NCBI GenBank assembly: GCA_018223435.1
Contig: JAGTTO010000001.1
Span: 1,612,001 to 1,676,000 of the forward strand
Length of the DNA: 64,000 nt
From: Lachnospiraceae bacterium Marseille-Q4251
GTDB lineage: Bacteria; Bacillota; Clostridia; Lachnospirales; Lachnospiraceae
Reading direction: 5' to 3'
The position numbers were made by a program, and so were the translations under genes. Position 1 is the first letter of the stretch, and each line of letters starts with the position of its first letter. The notes beneath the pieces are model-generated. The model made no database searches and was not told the DNA's origin. It saw only the letters and a list, made by a program, of their open reading frames with translations. Positions 1-9,453 of the stretch are shown here, piece by piece.

Positions 1-1067
1 GGCAGCTGCCAGAAATGTTCTCCGGTCACTTCCGCCGTCTCTTTCCAGGTGCGAAGCGCCTCCCGGTCATTTCCGAAGAGGGCTACCACCTGATCTCCCA
101 GAGCACTCTGGGCCGAATAGGTCAGCGTGGCAAGGTCGATGACGGTCCGAGCCCCCATCCGCTGTGCAAAGGTGATGCCGTCACATAAAACCAGCCGTCC
201 TTCCGCATCGGTGTTGTAGACTTCCACGGTCTTTCCTGCCAGGGTCGTGATCACATCCCCCATCTTTACCGCATCCGAATTGATCACATTTTCTGCGAGC
301 ATCAGTACGGCCATCACATTTTTCCTGACCTTCCGGGTGACAAGATATTCCATCATCTCCAGCATTTCTGCTGCCCCGCACATATCATATTTCATTCCCT
401 TCATACCGTCAATCGACTTCAGATGATAGCCGCCTGCATCAAACATCAGTCCCTTGCCGACCAGTGCCGTCCAGTCAGTTCCCGGTGCGCCTTCATAGCG
501 AAGAACCACCATGGCAGCCTCTCGCCTGCTTCCCTGATTGACTGCCAGAAGACCGCCGCAGCCAAGCTCTTCCAGCTTCTGGTCTCCATAGATTTCACAG
601 CTGATTTTAAGCTCTTTCGCCAGCGTCCCGGCATAAGAGGCCATATTTTCGGTATGTAAGTAGTTATTCGGCAGATTTCCAAGGGTCCGGGCATAGCCCT
701 TGCAGCGTCCCAGTGCTTCCCCGCGCTCCAGCGCTGCTATTTCCTGCTCTGTACCTTCCAGTACAAACGTATAGCAGTTGTCCCCGTAATCGCTCAGGGA
801 ATCCCTGTTTTCGTATACGCTCTGTTTTCCCAGGCTCTTTAATCCGCTTTTGGAAAACTGATAGGCCCCGTCATACAGGCTGCACACCCCATTGCACAGC
901 ATCTTAGTCCATTCCTCTTCGGAAAAGCCTTCTTTTTTTACTGCAATCCGGCAGTCGCCGCCCCGTTTTTTTCCAAGTTTCTGGAAAGTTTCCGGTATCG
1001 CCGTTCCTTTCTCCAGGAAAACTTCTGTTTCTTCTCCTTCTGCCTGCTTCGTCCATCTGATTTTCAT
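1..1067 (-). CDS. pepA: Leucyl aminopeptidase, M17 family (C-terminus runs off the window)
   Basis: Metal-dependent exopeptidase that releases N-terminal residues from peptides in the cytoplasm. The reading frame is open from an ATG at 1065-1067 to the left edge, so about 355 codons are seen and the last part is missing. Typical M17 metal and active-site blocks are visible in order: GKGLMFDAGGYHLKS, MKYDMCGAAEML and NTDAEGRL. The N-terminal domain is diverged, as usual for the family. The start follows a weak AGGATG-type ribosome site and lies 12 bp after the alpha-mannosidase stop, so the gene is probably last or near last in the sugar operon. Its presence there would fit recycling of peptide from glycopeptides, but that is inference. 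Family assignment is secure, exact specificity is not. Confidence 0.9.
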   Translation of the reverse strand, partial: MKIRWTKQAEGEETEVFLEKGTAIPETFQKLGKKRGGDCRIAVKKEGFSEEEWTKMLCNGVCSLYDGAYQFSKSGLKSLGKQSVYENRDSLSDYGDNCYTFVLEGTEQEIAALERGEALGRCKGYARTLGNLPNNYLHTENMASYAGTLAKELKISCEIYGDQKLEELGCGGLLAVNQGSRREAAMVVLRYEGAPGTDWTALVGKGLMFDAGGYHLKSIDGMKGMKYDMCGAAEMLEMMEYLVTRKVRKNVMAVLMLAENVINSDAVKMGDVITTLAGKTVEVYNTDAEGRLVLCDGITFAQRMGARTVIDLATLTYSAQSALGDQVVALFGNDREALRTWKETAEVTGEHFWQL

Positions 1068-1079
1068 CTTATCCACATC

Positions 1080-4000
1080 CTATATTTCAAACATTAATGT
1101 CTTGATTTCATACGGTTTCAGTGTCACACGAATCTCACCGGTTTTGAATGCTTCCGGCTCTTCCATCAGGTTACACTCACACCACTGTTTCACAGCCAGA
1201 CGGGTATGAAGGGTAACTTCCCCGCGTCTGCCCTGGAACTCGTGAAAACGCAGGATCACACGGCTGCCATTTTCCTCCCTCTTCCATGCATCCACAACCA
1301 GGTTGTCCTGATCGAAGGAGAGCCAGCTTTCCTGTCCCAGTGCGGCTTTGCCTTTCACTGCAGTCAGCGGATTGTTTAACGCGAAAGCGCTCTGCTCGAT
1401 GCCTGCCTCGTACCATTCACAGCTGTGGGGCAGGATCGCATAGGTAAAGCTATGGGTTCCGAGATCTGCAGTATAATCCGGTTCCACCGCGGATTTTAAC
1501 AGAGTCAGGCGGATCGTGTCTTCTTTGATGTCATGACCGTATTTGCAGTCATTCAGCACAGCCATACCGTATCCGGTCTCCCACAGATCCACCCACTTAT
1601 GAGCAGCCACTTCAAATTTGGCAGCCTCCCAGCTGGTATTTCTCGTGATCGGACGGCGGATATTTCCATCCTGAATATCAAATCTGGCATCCACCGCGCG
1701 CACATCCACCGGGAAACTGGTCTTTAAGAGCTTCTGGCGCTCCTGCCAGTCCACCTCGGTCTTAAAGTCAATCCGCGGATTTTCTTCATAGAGGCACATG
1801 GTCTGGCGGATCTCTGATTTGTGATACTTCCAGGTAAAGTCTACCTGCCAGCCGATGGCATCCTGACGGACTTTCACACCGGTGCAGTCCTCTACAATCT
1901 CTTTTTTGAGATCAATGGTCGGCTCCAGCTCCCAGGCATCAAAGCACCGCGGTTTGTCCTCAAATACCTGCAATTCATTCGCACATTTTCCTTCCGGAAG
2001 GACTTCTCTTCCGGCCTTTTTATCAAAGATCCGTGTCAGCTGGCCGGCTTCATTCCAGGCAATCTGATAATAGGGGGTCTCGATGGAAGAGGTCTCGATG
2101 GTCTCTTTCTCTGTTTCCCGCGCTCCGGCTTCCACACGGAAGGAGGCAAAAGCAAAGGAGGGGATCTCTTTGGTCCAGATTCGGACACCGTCTTTTTCCC
2201 ATACCGACTTGACTTCTTCTCCCTCTGCGTCCAGAACGCGTCCGCCTGCGTAAGTCCTTACTTCGTCCTCGCTCATCGGAATCCAGGCTTCCCCGCTTCT
2301 CGCCCAGTTGGAATTATTAAATACAGTATAGACGCCTTCTTTGGGCTCGTACAGGGCAGCTTCCACCGCTTCACAGACTTCCTCCAGCAGTGCGATAGCG
2401 CGGCCGTACTCCACATGGCTGTCCTCATAGACTTCCTTAATCGAAGAACCCGGCAGAATATCGTGGAACTGATGGCAGAGAACGATCTTCCATGCTTTCA
2501 GGATGCGCTCATAATCGTAGGGAACGCCCTTGATTACCTGGGCCAGCATGGCTTCCATCTCCACGTTGCGCAGCCGGTATTCCATCCGGCGGTTCATTTT
2601 CTTATTATATCCCTGGGAGGTATAGGTTCCGCGGTGAAATTCCAGGTATAACTCTCCGTCCCATACCGGAATATAGCCGTCCATCGGATTTTCCTTCATC
2701 GTCTCGTTCAGACGCTGGAAATAGTCCGTCGGTTTCTCCATCTTCACATGGGGAAGTCCCGGGATCCTGTCTGCCATCTGGGCCTGTTTGATCTGTGTTC
2801 TGGTCGGGCCACCGCCTCCGTCACCGAAGCCGAAGGAAACCAGCAGATCTTTGTTGGTATCTTTGTTCTTATACTGCTCCCATACGCCGCGAATCGCCTG
2901 GGGACTGGTATTGCCGTTATAGGTGTAATAATCCTCTCCCGGATCGGTCGTGGTCACAAAATGAGCCGTCACTTCCGTTCCGTCCATGCCTCTCCAGCGG
3001 AAAGTGTCGTAGGGCAGACGGTTCGTGTCGTTCCAGCTGATCTTGGTGGTCATGAAAGTATCGACACCTGATTTTTTCAGGATCTGGGGCAGAGCCCAGG
3101 AATAGCCGAAGACGTCCGGCAGCCACAGATATTCGCTCTCATAGTTAAATTCTTTCCGGAAGAAATTTTTTCCCACCAGAATCTGGCGGATGATGGATTC
3201 GCCGGAAGCGATGTTGCAGTCGCACTCTACCCACATCGCACCTGCGGGTTCCCATTTGCCTTCCTTTACACGCTCTTTGATATGCTCGTACACATCGGGG
3301 TAATCCTCTTTGAGAAAATCATAAAGCTGGGGCTGGGTCTGCAAAAACAGGTATTCCGGATATTTCTCCATCAGACGGTTTACTGTGGAGAAGGAGCGGG
3401 CTGCTTTTTCTCTGGTATGGCGTAGTCTCCAGAGCCAGGCCACGTCGATGTGGGTATGACCGATCAGGCTGACGTTAATATCCGGTTTTCCCTGACCCTG
3501 CATCTGCCCATCCAGATAGTTCCATGCCTCTTTCACGCTCTCATAGAAGGCTTCACTGCCCGGTTCGGTAAAATCAACCTTCGTAAAGCATCTCACCAGA
3601 CAGTTCAGAAGCCATTCTTTGTACTCATGATTCGCCGGAAGCAGATCGTAGGTCTCAAGGGCTGCTTTTGCCAGATAGTAGAGATCGTCGCAGGGATAGT
3701 CCAGAATGGCAAGCTGGGCCTGCTGAAGCTCCATCACGTTCTCCACCGGCACTCCGCCGCCGCTCAAACCGGACCAGAGACGGAACTTCATCTCCTGGGT
3801 ATAGCCTTCTTTTTCCACATCCAGAAATACTTCATGGTGATTGCCGTCCACAGCCTGATAGGTCTTTCCGTTGATATATAAGAGGCTTTCCGGGTCGCCG
3901 TTATTGCCGCTGCCCACTCTGGCTCCGAAATCAAAGAGCGCCAGAATATCCTGTCCCTTCCATGCATCCGGAATCTCTGCGGTCACGGTCAGCCAGTTGT

Positions 4001-4193
4001 AGCGGTCCCAGCCTTTCCAGCGAAAGCCCAGTTCCACCGGCAGGCCTTCCCCCTGTGGCTCCCGGTTGCCGATGGTTCCGTCGTCCTCCCAGAAGCAGAA
4101 GCCGGACAGATCCCTCCTGTCTTTGTAGCGCAGCTCTTCGATCTCTTCCAGGAGATGATCGATTCTGTCACGGTTATGAAAATCAAATGGCAT
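1080..4193 (-). CDS. Alpha-mannosidase, glycoside hydrolase family 38
   Basis: Hydrolyses terminal alpha-linked mannose from glycans. At 1037 residues it has normal bacterial GH38 length. The catalytic barrel carries the metal-binding block HTHID at residues 246-250 in GHTHIDVAWLWRLRHT, and the nucleophile block LWLPDVFGYS with Asp359, matching the family's zinc site and catalytic Asp. The C-terminal half has the expected beta-sandwich sequence. No signal peptide is seen, so it acts in the cytoplasm on imported oligosaccharide. The start is supported by GGGAGGAC a few bases upstream. It follows the GH4 gene by 33 bp and precedes the aminopeptidase by 12 bp, placing it in the LplBC operon. The family call is very safe; linkage preference (1,2/1,3/1,6) cannot be read from sequence. 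Confidence 0.96.
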   Translation of the reverse strand: MPFDFHNRDRIDHLLEEIEELRYKDRRDLSGFCFWEDDGTIGNREPQGEGLPVELGFRWKGWDRYNWLTVTAEIPDAWKGQDILALFDFGARVGSGNNGDPESLLYINGKTYQAVDGNHHEVFLDVEKEGYTQEMKFRLWSGLSGGGVPVENVMELQQAQLAILDYPCDDLYYLAKAALETYDLLPANHEYKEWLLNCLVRCFTKVDFTEPGSEAFYESVKEAWNYLDGQMQGQGKPDINVSLIGHTHIDVAWLWRLRHTREKAARSFSTVNRLMEKYPEYLFLQTQPQLYDFLKEDYPDVYEHIKERVKEGKWEPAGAMWVECDCNIASGESIIRQILVGKNFFRKEFNYESEYLWLPDVFGYSWALPQILKKSGVDTFMTTKISWNDTNRLPYDTFRWRGMDGTEVTAHFVTTTDPGEDYYTYNGNTSPQAIRGVWEQYKNKDTNKDLLVSFGFGDGGGGPTRTQIKQAQMADRIPGLPHVKMEKPTDYFQRLNETMKENPMDGYIPVWDGELYLEFHRGTYTSQGYNKKMNRRMEYRLRNVEMEAMLAQVIKGVPYDYERILKAWKIVLCHQFHDILPGSSIKEVYEDSHVEYGRAIALLEEVCEAVEAALYEPKEGVYTVFNNSNWARSGEAWIPMSEDEVRTYAGGRVLDAEGEEVKSVWEKDGVRIWTKEIPSFAFASFRVEAGARETEKETIETSSIETPYYQIAWNEAGQLTRIFDKKAGREVLPEGKCANELQVFEDKPRCFDAWELEPTIDLKKEIVEDCTGVKVRQDAIGWQVDFTWKYHKSEIRQTMCLYEENPRIDFKTEVDWQERQKLLKTSFPVDVRAVDARFDIQDGNIRRPITRNTSWEAAKFEVAAHKWVDLWETGYGMAVLNDCKYGHDIKEDTIRLTLLKSAVEPDYTADLGTHSFTYAILPHSCEWYEAGIEQSAFALNNPLTAVKGKAALGQESWLSFDQDNLVVDAWKREENGSRVILRFHEFQGRRGEVTLHTRLAVKQWCECNLMEEPEAFKTGEIRVTLKPYEIKTLMFEI

Positions 4194-4226
4194 TTCTTTG
4201 TCCTCCCTGTCCTTTATCTCACGGTT

Positions 4227-5585
4227 TTAGTGAAAGATTCCACCGTATACTTCGTCGTATTTATTTACCAGCTGTTTGGCCAGAGAATAGGAATTTACCA
4301 GTGGATGCAGCATCAGCGCCTGCACAGCGGTTTCTTTGGAATGATTCTTCACGGCCTCTACGGTCAGTTTCTCGTACATCTTGATGAGACGGATCAGGAG
4401 ATAGCAGTGTTCCGGTACTTCTTTTACTTTCACCGGCTGGATGCCATCCTTCGATACCAGGCAGGTGGTCTCAATCACGTCTTCATCTGCCAGTCCCGGA
4501 ATGCTTCCGTTGTTTTCCACGGACAGAACCAGGTATTTTCCTTTTTCACTCTGCATGCCCTCGATGCAGTCCAGCATAACGCCTGCATATCCCATGCCAT
4601 CCGGTACCTCCAGCTGACCTTTCTCCAGCAGCGGCCGTTTCGCCAGCCCGGACTCGATGCTCATGTAGGAGTTCTCACGAACCTGCATATAATATAGGAA
4701 GATCTGCAGTGCGCCCTCCGGATCCGCATCGATGTCCATAGTTTTTAGCTCCTCCATCATATGGATATTGACGTCCTCAATGGTCTTTCCTCTGGTTGCA
4801 CCTGATTTTTGGATGTTTTCCAGGGCTTTTTCCCGGTGATAATAGTAGTAGAGATATTCGTTCGGCAGAAAGCCGATGGAACGAAGCAGTTCCGGATCAA
4901 ACATGGAAAATTCCTGTACCCCCTGCAGGAAAGCATCATCTGCCAACAGCTCCGGTAAGATTTCCTCGCCTTTTTTCTTCACGCTGCGAATCCAGGAGAG
5001 ATGATTTAAGCCGAAAAATTCCACATACAGATCGTCTTCTTCCACACCCAGATCACGGGCCATACGGAACTTGGTGCTGCTCGGTGCATCACAGATTCCG
5101 ATAATCTTATCGTATCCGGCGCTCCGCAGTGCCTGAGTGACCAGACCGGAGGGGTTGGTGAAGTTGAAGATCCATGCGTCCGGCGCATATTTTTTGATCA
5201 GTTCACAGTATTCGATCAGAACCGGAATCGTACGGACTGCCATGGAAAATCCACCGACGCCGGTCGTCTCCTGTCCGATCACACCCAGATCCAGAGCGAT
5301 CGTCTCATCTACCACCCGGGAATGATCTCCGCCCACACGCAGCGTGGTTACAATGTAATCTGCACCCGTGATGGCTTCCACCGGATCAGATACCGCCCAT
5401 ACTTTCAGTTCTTCGTGGTTTCTCTCCACGACATGCTTGCATAACTTTTCGATGATTCTCTGTTTTTCTTCCTGGATATCGTACAGTACCACCTCGTCGA
5501 TGTGAAGTTTTTTGTATCTCTTTAAAAGTCCGTTGATAAAGATGACGGTGCGTACCCCTGCTCCTCCGATAACTGCGATTTTCAT
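4227..5585 (-). CDS. GH4 family NAD/metal-dependent glycosidase (6-phospho-glycosidase-like)
   Basis: Family 4 enzymes use NAD+ and a divalent metal and work by a redox-elimination mechanism. The 452-residue protein shows the N-terminal Rossmann start MKIAVIGGAG, NFTNPSG at 141-147, Cys165 in GICDAPSS and GLNHLSW at 192-198, the expected cofactor and metal landmarks. The tetrapeptide at the metal cysteine is CDAP. As I recall, subgroups are marked by CNVP or CNIP (6-phospho-beta-glucosidases), CDMP (6-phospho-alpha-glucosidases) and CHxx forms (non-phosphorylated substrates), so CDAP leans towards a phosphorylated substrate but is not a match. No PTS is present nearby; the neighbouring PfkB kinase or OPA antiporter could supply a phosphorylated sugar. 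It lies between the kinase (28 bp) and GH38 (33 bp). Confidence 0.9.
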   Translation of the reverse strand: MKIAVIGGAGVRTVIFINGLLKRYKKLHIDEVVLYDIQEEKQRIIEKLCKHVVERNHEELKVWAVSDPVEAITGADYIVTTLRVGGDHSRVVDETIALDLGVIGQETTGVGGFSMAVRTIPVLIEYCELIKKYAPDAWIFNFTNPSGLVTQALRSAGYDKIIGICDAPSSTKFRMARDLGVEEDDLYVEFFGLNHLSWIRSVKKKGEEILPELLADDAFLQGVQEFSMFDPELLRSIGFLPNEYLYYYYHREKALENIQKSGATRGKTIEDVNIHMMEELKTMDIDADPEGALQIFLYYMQVRENSYMSIESGLAKRPLLEKGQLEVPDGMGYAGVMLDCIEGMQSEKGKYLVLSVENNGSIPGLADEDVIETTCLVSKDGIQPVKVKEVPEHCYLLIRLIKMYEKLTVEAVKNHSKETAVQALMLHPLVNSYSLAKQLVNKYDEVYGGIFH

Positions 5586-5613
5586 GGTTTTTTCCTCCTT
5601 ATTCTCTCTCTTT

Positions 5614-6552
5614 TTATGCCTCGTAGCTTCTGATAAAGGCTTCCAGTTTTTCTTCTGTCGGGAATCCGGTATTGCCGCCCAGGGCGGTTACGGAGAGAGC
5701 TCCGCATCCGTTTCCGCATTTCAGACATTCTTCCATGGTTTTGCCCCGCAGGAAACCATAGACGAAACCGGCATTAAAGGAATCTCCGGCTCCTGTCGTG
5801 TCTACTGCCTCCACGGTGTAGGGTGCTGCCTGATAGAGCGTTCCGTCCTTCACTGCGATGGAGCCTTTCTTTCCCATTTTGATGACGGCCATGCCTGCTG
5901 TCCGGGCAAATTCCCGGGCGGCTTCCTCCGCGCTTTCTTTTCTTCCGTAATGTTCTGCCTCTGTCTCATTCATAAACAGGACGTCAATGTAGGGGAAGAG
6001 ATCCCGGATCTCCGGTTTCCACTCTCCGGTGGAGTCCCAGCCGACATCAAAGGATACGCTGGCCTGGGTCTCTGTCCTGATCTTCTTCAAGAGTTCCAGA
6101 TATTCGTTGTGATTGATGGAGCCCATATAGCCGGTCACATGGATATGGGCGGCCTCCTTTACTTTTTCTAAATCTACGTTGGAAATGCTGATCTTTTCAT
6201 TGGTTCCCCGGTAGGTTAAAAACGAACGGTCTTTCTCGTTCGTAAAACTCAGGGAAATTCCCGTCTTTAACTCTTTGCTCACCGCCAGCAGGGAATCGTC
6301 CACATGACTTTCCCGGAACTTGCTCCGGATCAATTCACCGTAGCAGTCATCTCCGACTTCTCCCTGAAAGACCGGACGAAGTCCCAGCTTACCAACGCCC
6401 AGGGTAAATAAGGCGGCTCCGCCGCCAACAAAAGTCTCCATCACCGAAACTTCGTCCTCCTGCCCCGGTTCCGGAAATTTCTCCACACCCGGGATCACAA
6501 TATCAATATTGACATCGCCGTATACATAAACATCCCACTTTTTTGTACTCAT
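5614..6552 (-). CDS. PfkB/ribokinase-family carbohydrate kinase
   Basis: Cytoplasmic ATP-dependent sugar kinase. The 312-residue protein has the N-terminal GDVNID substrate segment, the VGGGAALFTLGVGKLG glycine-rich motif and the C-terminal DTTGAGDSFNAGF signature with its catalytic Asp near residue 257. The frame extends ten codons upstream, but the start at 6550-6552 is preferred because AAGGAG sits correctly in front of it. It is separated from the transporter genes by a strong hairpin at 6633-6701 and lies 28 bp before the GH4 gene, with which it probably provides or handles a phosphorylated sugar. Substrate (hexose, mannose derivative or nucleoside) cannot be fixed from sequence. Confidence 0.92.
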   Translation of the reverse strand: MSTKKWDVYVYGDVNIDIVIPGVEKFPEPGQEDEVSVMETFVGGGAALFTLGVGKLGLRPVFQGEVGDDCYGELIRSKFRESHVDDSLLAVSKELKTGISLSFTNEKDRSFLTYRGTNEKISISNVDLEKVKEAAHIHVTGYMGSINHNEYLELLKKIRTETQASVSFDVGWDSTGEWKPEIRDLFPYIDVLFMNETEAEHYGRKESAEEAAREFARTAGMAVIKMGKKGSIAVKDGTLYQAAPYTVEAVDTTGAGDSFNAGFVYGFLRGKTMEECLKCGNGCGALSVTALGGNTGFPTEEKLEAFIRSYEA

Positions 6553-6632
6553 ACTTTCTCCTTCCCATTTTTTATCTATCACAGCTGTTCTCTATAAGAA
6601 CCGGTAATTTTCAATCTCATTTTTTATAATAG

Positions 6633-6701
6633 AAAAAGGTTCTCCGCATCGCCCATAGATTCATCTCTATACAAATGCTGAACGAAGCAAAGAACCTTTT
6701 T
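6633..6701 (-). terminator. Hairpin terminator or attenuator between importer and enzyme genes
   Basis: On the minus strand an 11-bp stem (AAAAAGGTTCT pairing with AGAACCTTTTT) encloses a loop that contains smaller pairs (ATAGA/TCTAT and GCAT/ATGC) and runs into T-rich sequence. It lies just after the LplC-type permease stop and before the kinase. It may end most transporter transcripts and so set the transporter genes to a higher level than the downstream kinase and glycosidases. Confidence 0.75.
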
Positions 6702-6710
6702 ATATTTTAC

Positions 6711-7613
6711 TTAACCTTTTACTGCGCCGATCATTGCGCCCTGTGCGAAGTATTTCTGTACGAAGGGGTACACACAGAGAATCGGAACGGTTGTAACAAC
6801 GACTGCTGCCATCTTCAGAGAATCAGAGGTTACGGACACCGTGTTGTGTGCCAGTGCCTGTGCAATAGAAGTTACTTCCTGCTGTGAACTCATTGCTTTT
6901 GTCAACATCTGCTGCAGAACGGTCTGTACCGGCCACAGATTGGTATCGTTGACATAGAATGCGCCTGCGAACCAGTCGTTCCAGTGATTTACTGCGGTAT
7001 ACAGTCCAACGACTGCGATTACCGGTTTACTGAGCGGAAGCATGATCTTGAGATAGATCTGAAAAAATCCGCAGCCATCCAGTTTGGCTGACTCTTCCAG
7101 GCTGTCCGGGATTCCTTCAAAGAAGGTCCGTACCATCAGAAGATAAGTAACGCTTACCAGACTCGGCACCACATAAACCCAGAAAGAGTTCAGAAGATGC
7201 AGGTTTTTGTACTGAATATAGGTAGGAATCATACCGCCGCCGAACAACATGGTAAAGGTGATCAGCATGGTGATGATTTTTCTTCCCGGCAGGTCTTCCT
7301 GTTTCAGTGCGAAGCCTGCCATTGTTGTTACCATCAGACTTAAAAATGTTCCAATTACTGTTCTTGCGATCGTGACCACATAAGCGCTTGTGATACTGCC
7401 ATCCTTGAATACTTCCTTGAAGTTATCCAGTGTGAACTCTCTCGGCCAGAACCATACGCCACCTCTTGCTGCATCAGCGCCATCGTTAAATGCCAACGCC
7501 ACCACGTTCAGACAGGGGAGCAGAATGATCAGACAGAGTGCAATAATGATCAGATAAATCAGAACCTGAAGTACCTGGTCTACCGGATTGACTTTTATCT
7601 TCTTTTTATGCAT
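6711..7613 (-). CDS. Carbohydrate ABC transporter permease, LplC/YtcP type
   Basis: One of two membrane subunits of a CUT1-type sugar or glycan importer. The 300-residue protein has about six membrane segments and the cytoplasmic EAA loop LEESAKLDGCGFFQIYLKIM, which contacts an ATPase. It lies downstream of the solute-binding protein and LplB-type permease and completes the importer. As is usual for this class, no ATPase is encoded in the locus; a shared MsmK-like ATPase elsewhere is expected. The family call is secure and the substrate is inferred from the glycosidases next to it. Confidence 0.93.
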   Translation of the reverse strand: MHKKKIKVNPVDQVLQVLIYLIIIALCLIILLPCLNVVALAFNDGADAARGGVWFWPREFTLDNFKEVFKDGSITSAYVVTIARTVIGTFLSLMVTTMAGFALKQEDLPGRKIITMLITFTMLFGGGMIPTYIQYKNLHLLNSFWVYVVPSLVSVTYLLMVRTFFEGIPDSLEESAKLDGCGFFQIYLKIMLPLSKPVIAVVGLYTAVNHWNDWFAGAFYVNDTNLWPVQTVLQQMLTKAMSSQQEVTSIAQALAHNTVSVTSDSLKMAAVVVTTVPILCVYPFVQKYFAQGAMIGAVKG

Positions 7614-7696
7614 TGCGTACCCAATCCTTTCTGTAAGTGTAACTTATCCGCTTTTCTTTCCCCTGCCTGCCACCGGAGGCAGGCAGGATCTTTATC

Positions 7697-9409
7697 TTAG
7701 TCGTAGAAATTTACTGCATTCGGATCTTCCTCATAAACGCTCTTCACATATGCTTCAAAGCGGTCAATACCTGCTGCTGCCAGCTGATTACGGAAAGATT
7801 CTACAATAGATTTTACTTCATCATCAGATTTTGCGAAGCAAGCCTGTACAAAGGTCTCATCCCAGTCAAGCAGATCCATCTGCATCTTCACATCTGCAAG
7901 TTCATCCACAGACATATATGCGGTTGCATTCAGACCGGAAACCAGTTTTTTCTCTACCGGATAATCTTTTGCGATCTGTACGCTTCTTGCGAAAGCAGAG
8001 TTTCCGGAAGATGCGCCCGGACGGGACTCGCCAAAGTTATCTTTGTTGTTTTTGTTGGTCAGAACAAACTCGAAGAAGTAGTTTCCAGATCCACCGAAGC
8101 CAGCGCCGATGGTGTTGATCAGATAATCGGTATCGCCTGCGTTCAGTTTCTCAGCAACTTCGTCTGTCAGTCTCGGATATCCGTCTTCCATGGTGTAGGA
8201 TACGCCTTCTGCACCGTACTGTGCGATAATCTGTCCTTCTTTGGTGGACAGCCAGTCAAAGAACTGGAAGATCTCTTCCGGATTCTCTGCGTCTGCGGAA
8301 ATTGCCATACAGCCACGGCCGCTCTTTCCACGAACAACTTCCTTGTTGTCACCGGAGATATCATTCAGGGGTCCTAACGGAATCCAGTCTTCACTGGAGT
8401 AAACGATCTCTTCGTAGTTGTGTACATCAGCGATAATGGCTGAGTTATGGTTTTTGGAAACCTCTTCTGCACGGGTAGAGTCCATAGTGAAGAACTCCGG
8501 GTTCATCAGATCTTCATCCAGAAGTTTTCTGACAAAGTTAATCTCATCATATACATGATCGGTCTCTGCGATATGTTTTACGTCGCCGTTTTCATCCAGG
8601 TTGTAGTCATCGCTTACGCCCCAGGCATAACCGGCTGCGATGTATTTTACGGCGTCTACAGAGCCGCCCCAGTATTTGGGTCCTAACGGATATACGTCAT
8701 TTCCGTTATCGTCTTTGTAACCGCCTTCTTTGATCTTAACCAGCAGATCATAGAAGTCATCCTGTGTGTTGATTGCTGTGGGGTCGATACCCAGATCATC
8801 TGCGATGGATTTCTGGATGTACATACCGCCTACATACTCTTCATCCGGATCATATTCCAGAGAACGGTCAATTTCATCAATATTCAGCTGCCACAGATAT
8901 ACGCCGTCGAGGTCATCACGGAATACGATGTTTTTCTTGGTATCATCCGGCAGATAGCCATCTTCATAATATTTGGAATATACTTTACCATTCTTCATGT
9001 ACTCGGATACATCAGCGAACATTCCGTCTTTTGCAGCTTTGTACAGCAGCGGGAACTCCGGTCTTGTGGAGTTGTCCAGATAAGAAATGATCACATCCGG
9101 GATCGTTCCGGAAGCCAACTGAGAAGCCAGAACTTTGGAATCACTGTCACCAGGGGTATATCTTACATCCAGTTTGATACCGGTCAGCTCTGTGATCTTT
9201 TTCATGGTTTCCGTGTTATTGAAATCTGACGGAAGCGTATTTCCGATATCATCTACATAGGCCTGTACGGTGATCGTACGATCGGCAATCCAGGTATCCG
9301 GTTTGTCAGAAGCCTCATCCGCTGAGCTGGTGAATCCTGCAAGCATAGTCATGGCCATCGTTCCTGCCATGGAAGCTGCCATCAGGCGTTTTGCTGTTTT
9401 CTTTTTCAT
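7697..9409 (-). CDS. Extracellular solute-binding protein of the LplA type, without lipobox
   Basis: Captures the substrate outside the membrane and hands it to the LplB/LplC permeases. The 570-residue length matches the large LplA/YtcQ-type proteins used for oligosaccharides. It has a basic N-terminus and hydrophobic core, but where a lipoprotein would have LAGC the sequence reads MLAGFTSSADEASDK. There is no lipobox cysteine, and signal peptidase I cleavage after SSA is more likely. How it stays at the cell surface is therefore unclear. An acidic, soluble mature protein follows. It sits 44 bp after the LplB-type permease and 83 bp before the LplC-type one. Confidence 0.93.
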   Translation of the reverse strand: MKKKTAKRLMAASMAGTMAMTMLAGFTSSADEASDKPDTWIADRTITVQAYVDDIGNTLPSDFNNTETMKKITELTGIKLDVRYTPGDSDSKVLASQLASGTIPDVIISYLDNSTRPEFPLLYKAAKDGMFADVSEYMKNGKVYSKYYEDGYLPDDTKKNIVFRDDLDGVYLWQLNIDEIDRSLEYDPDEEYVGGMYIQKSIADDLGIDPTAINTQDDFYDLLVKIKEGGYKDDNGNDVYPLGPKYWGGSVDAVKYIAAGYAWGVSDDYNLDENGDVKHIAETDHVYDEINFVRKLLDEDLMNPEFFTMDSTRAEEVSKNHNSAIIADVHNYEEIVYSSEDWIPLGPLNDISGDNKEVVRGKSGRGCMAISADAENPEEIFQFFDWLSTKEGQIIAQYGAEGVSYTMEDGYPRLTDEVAEKLNAGDTDYLINTIGAGFGGSGNYFFEFVLTNKNNKDNFGESRPGASSGNSAFARSVQIAKDYPVEKKLVSGLNATAYMSVDELADVKMQMDLLDWDETFVQACFAKSDDEVKSIVESFRNQLAAAGIDRFEAYVKSVYEEDPNAVNFYD

Positions 9410-9453
9410 GTGTTTCCTCCTTTTACATTACGTTTGGTTTTCGGGTTACTTTT

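Noticed and set aside
1821..2651. 276-codon plus-strand frame inside the mannosidase
   Set aside because: Antisense to a clear GH38 gene; no supporting start or family similarity.
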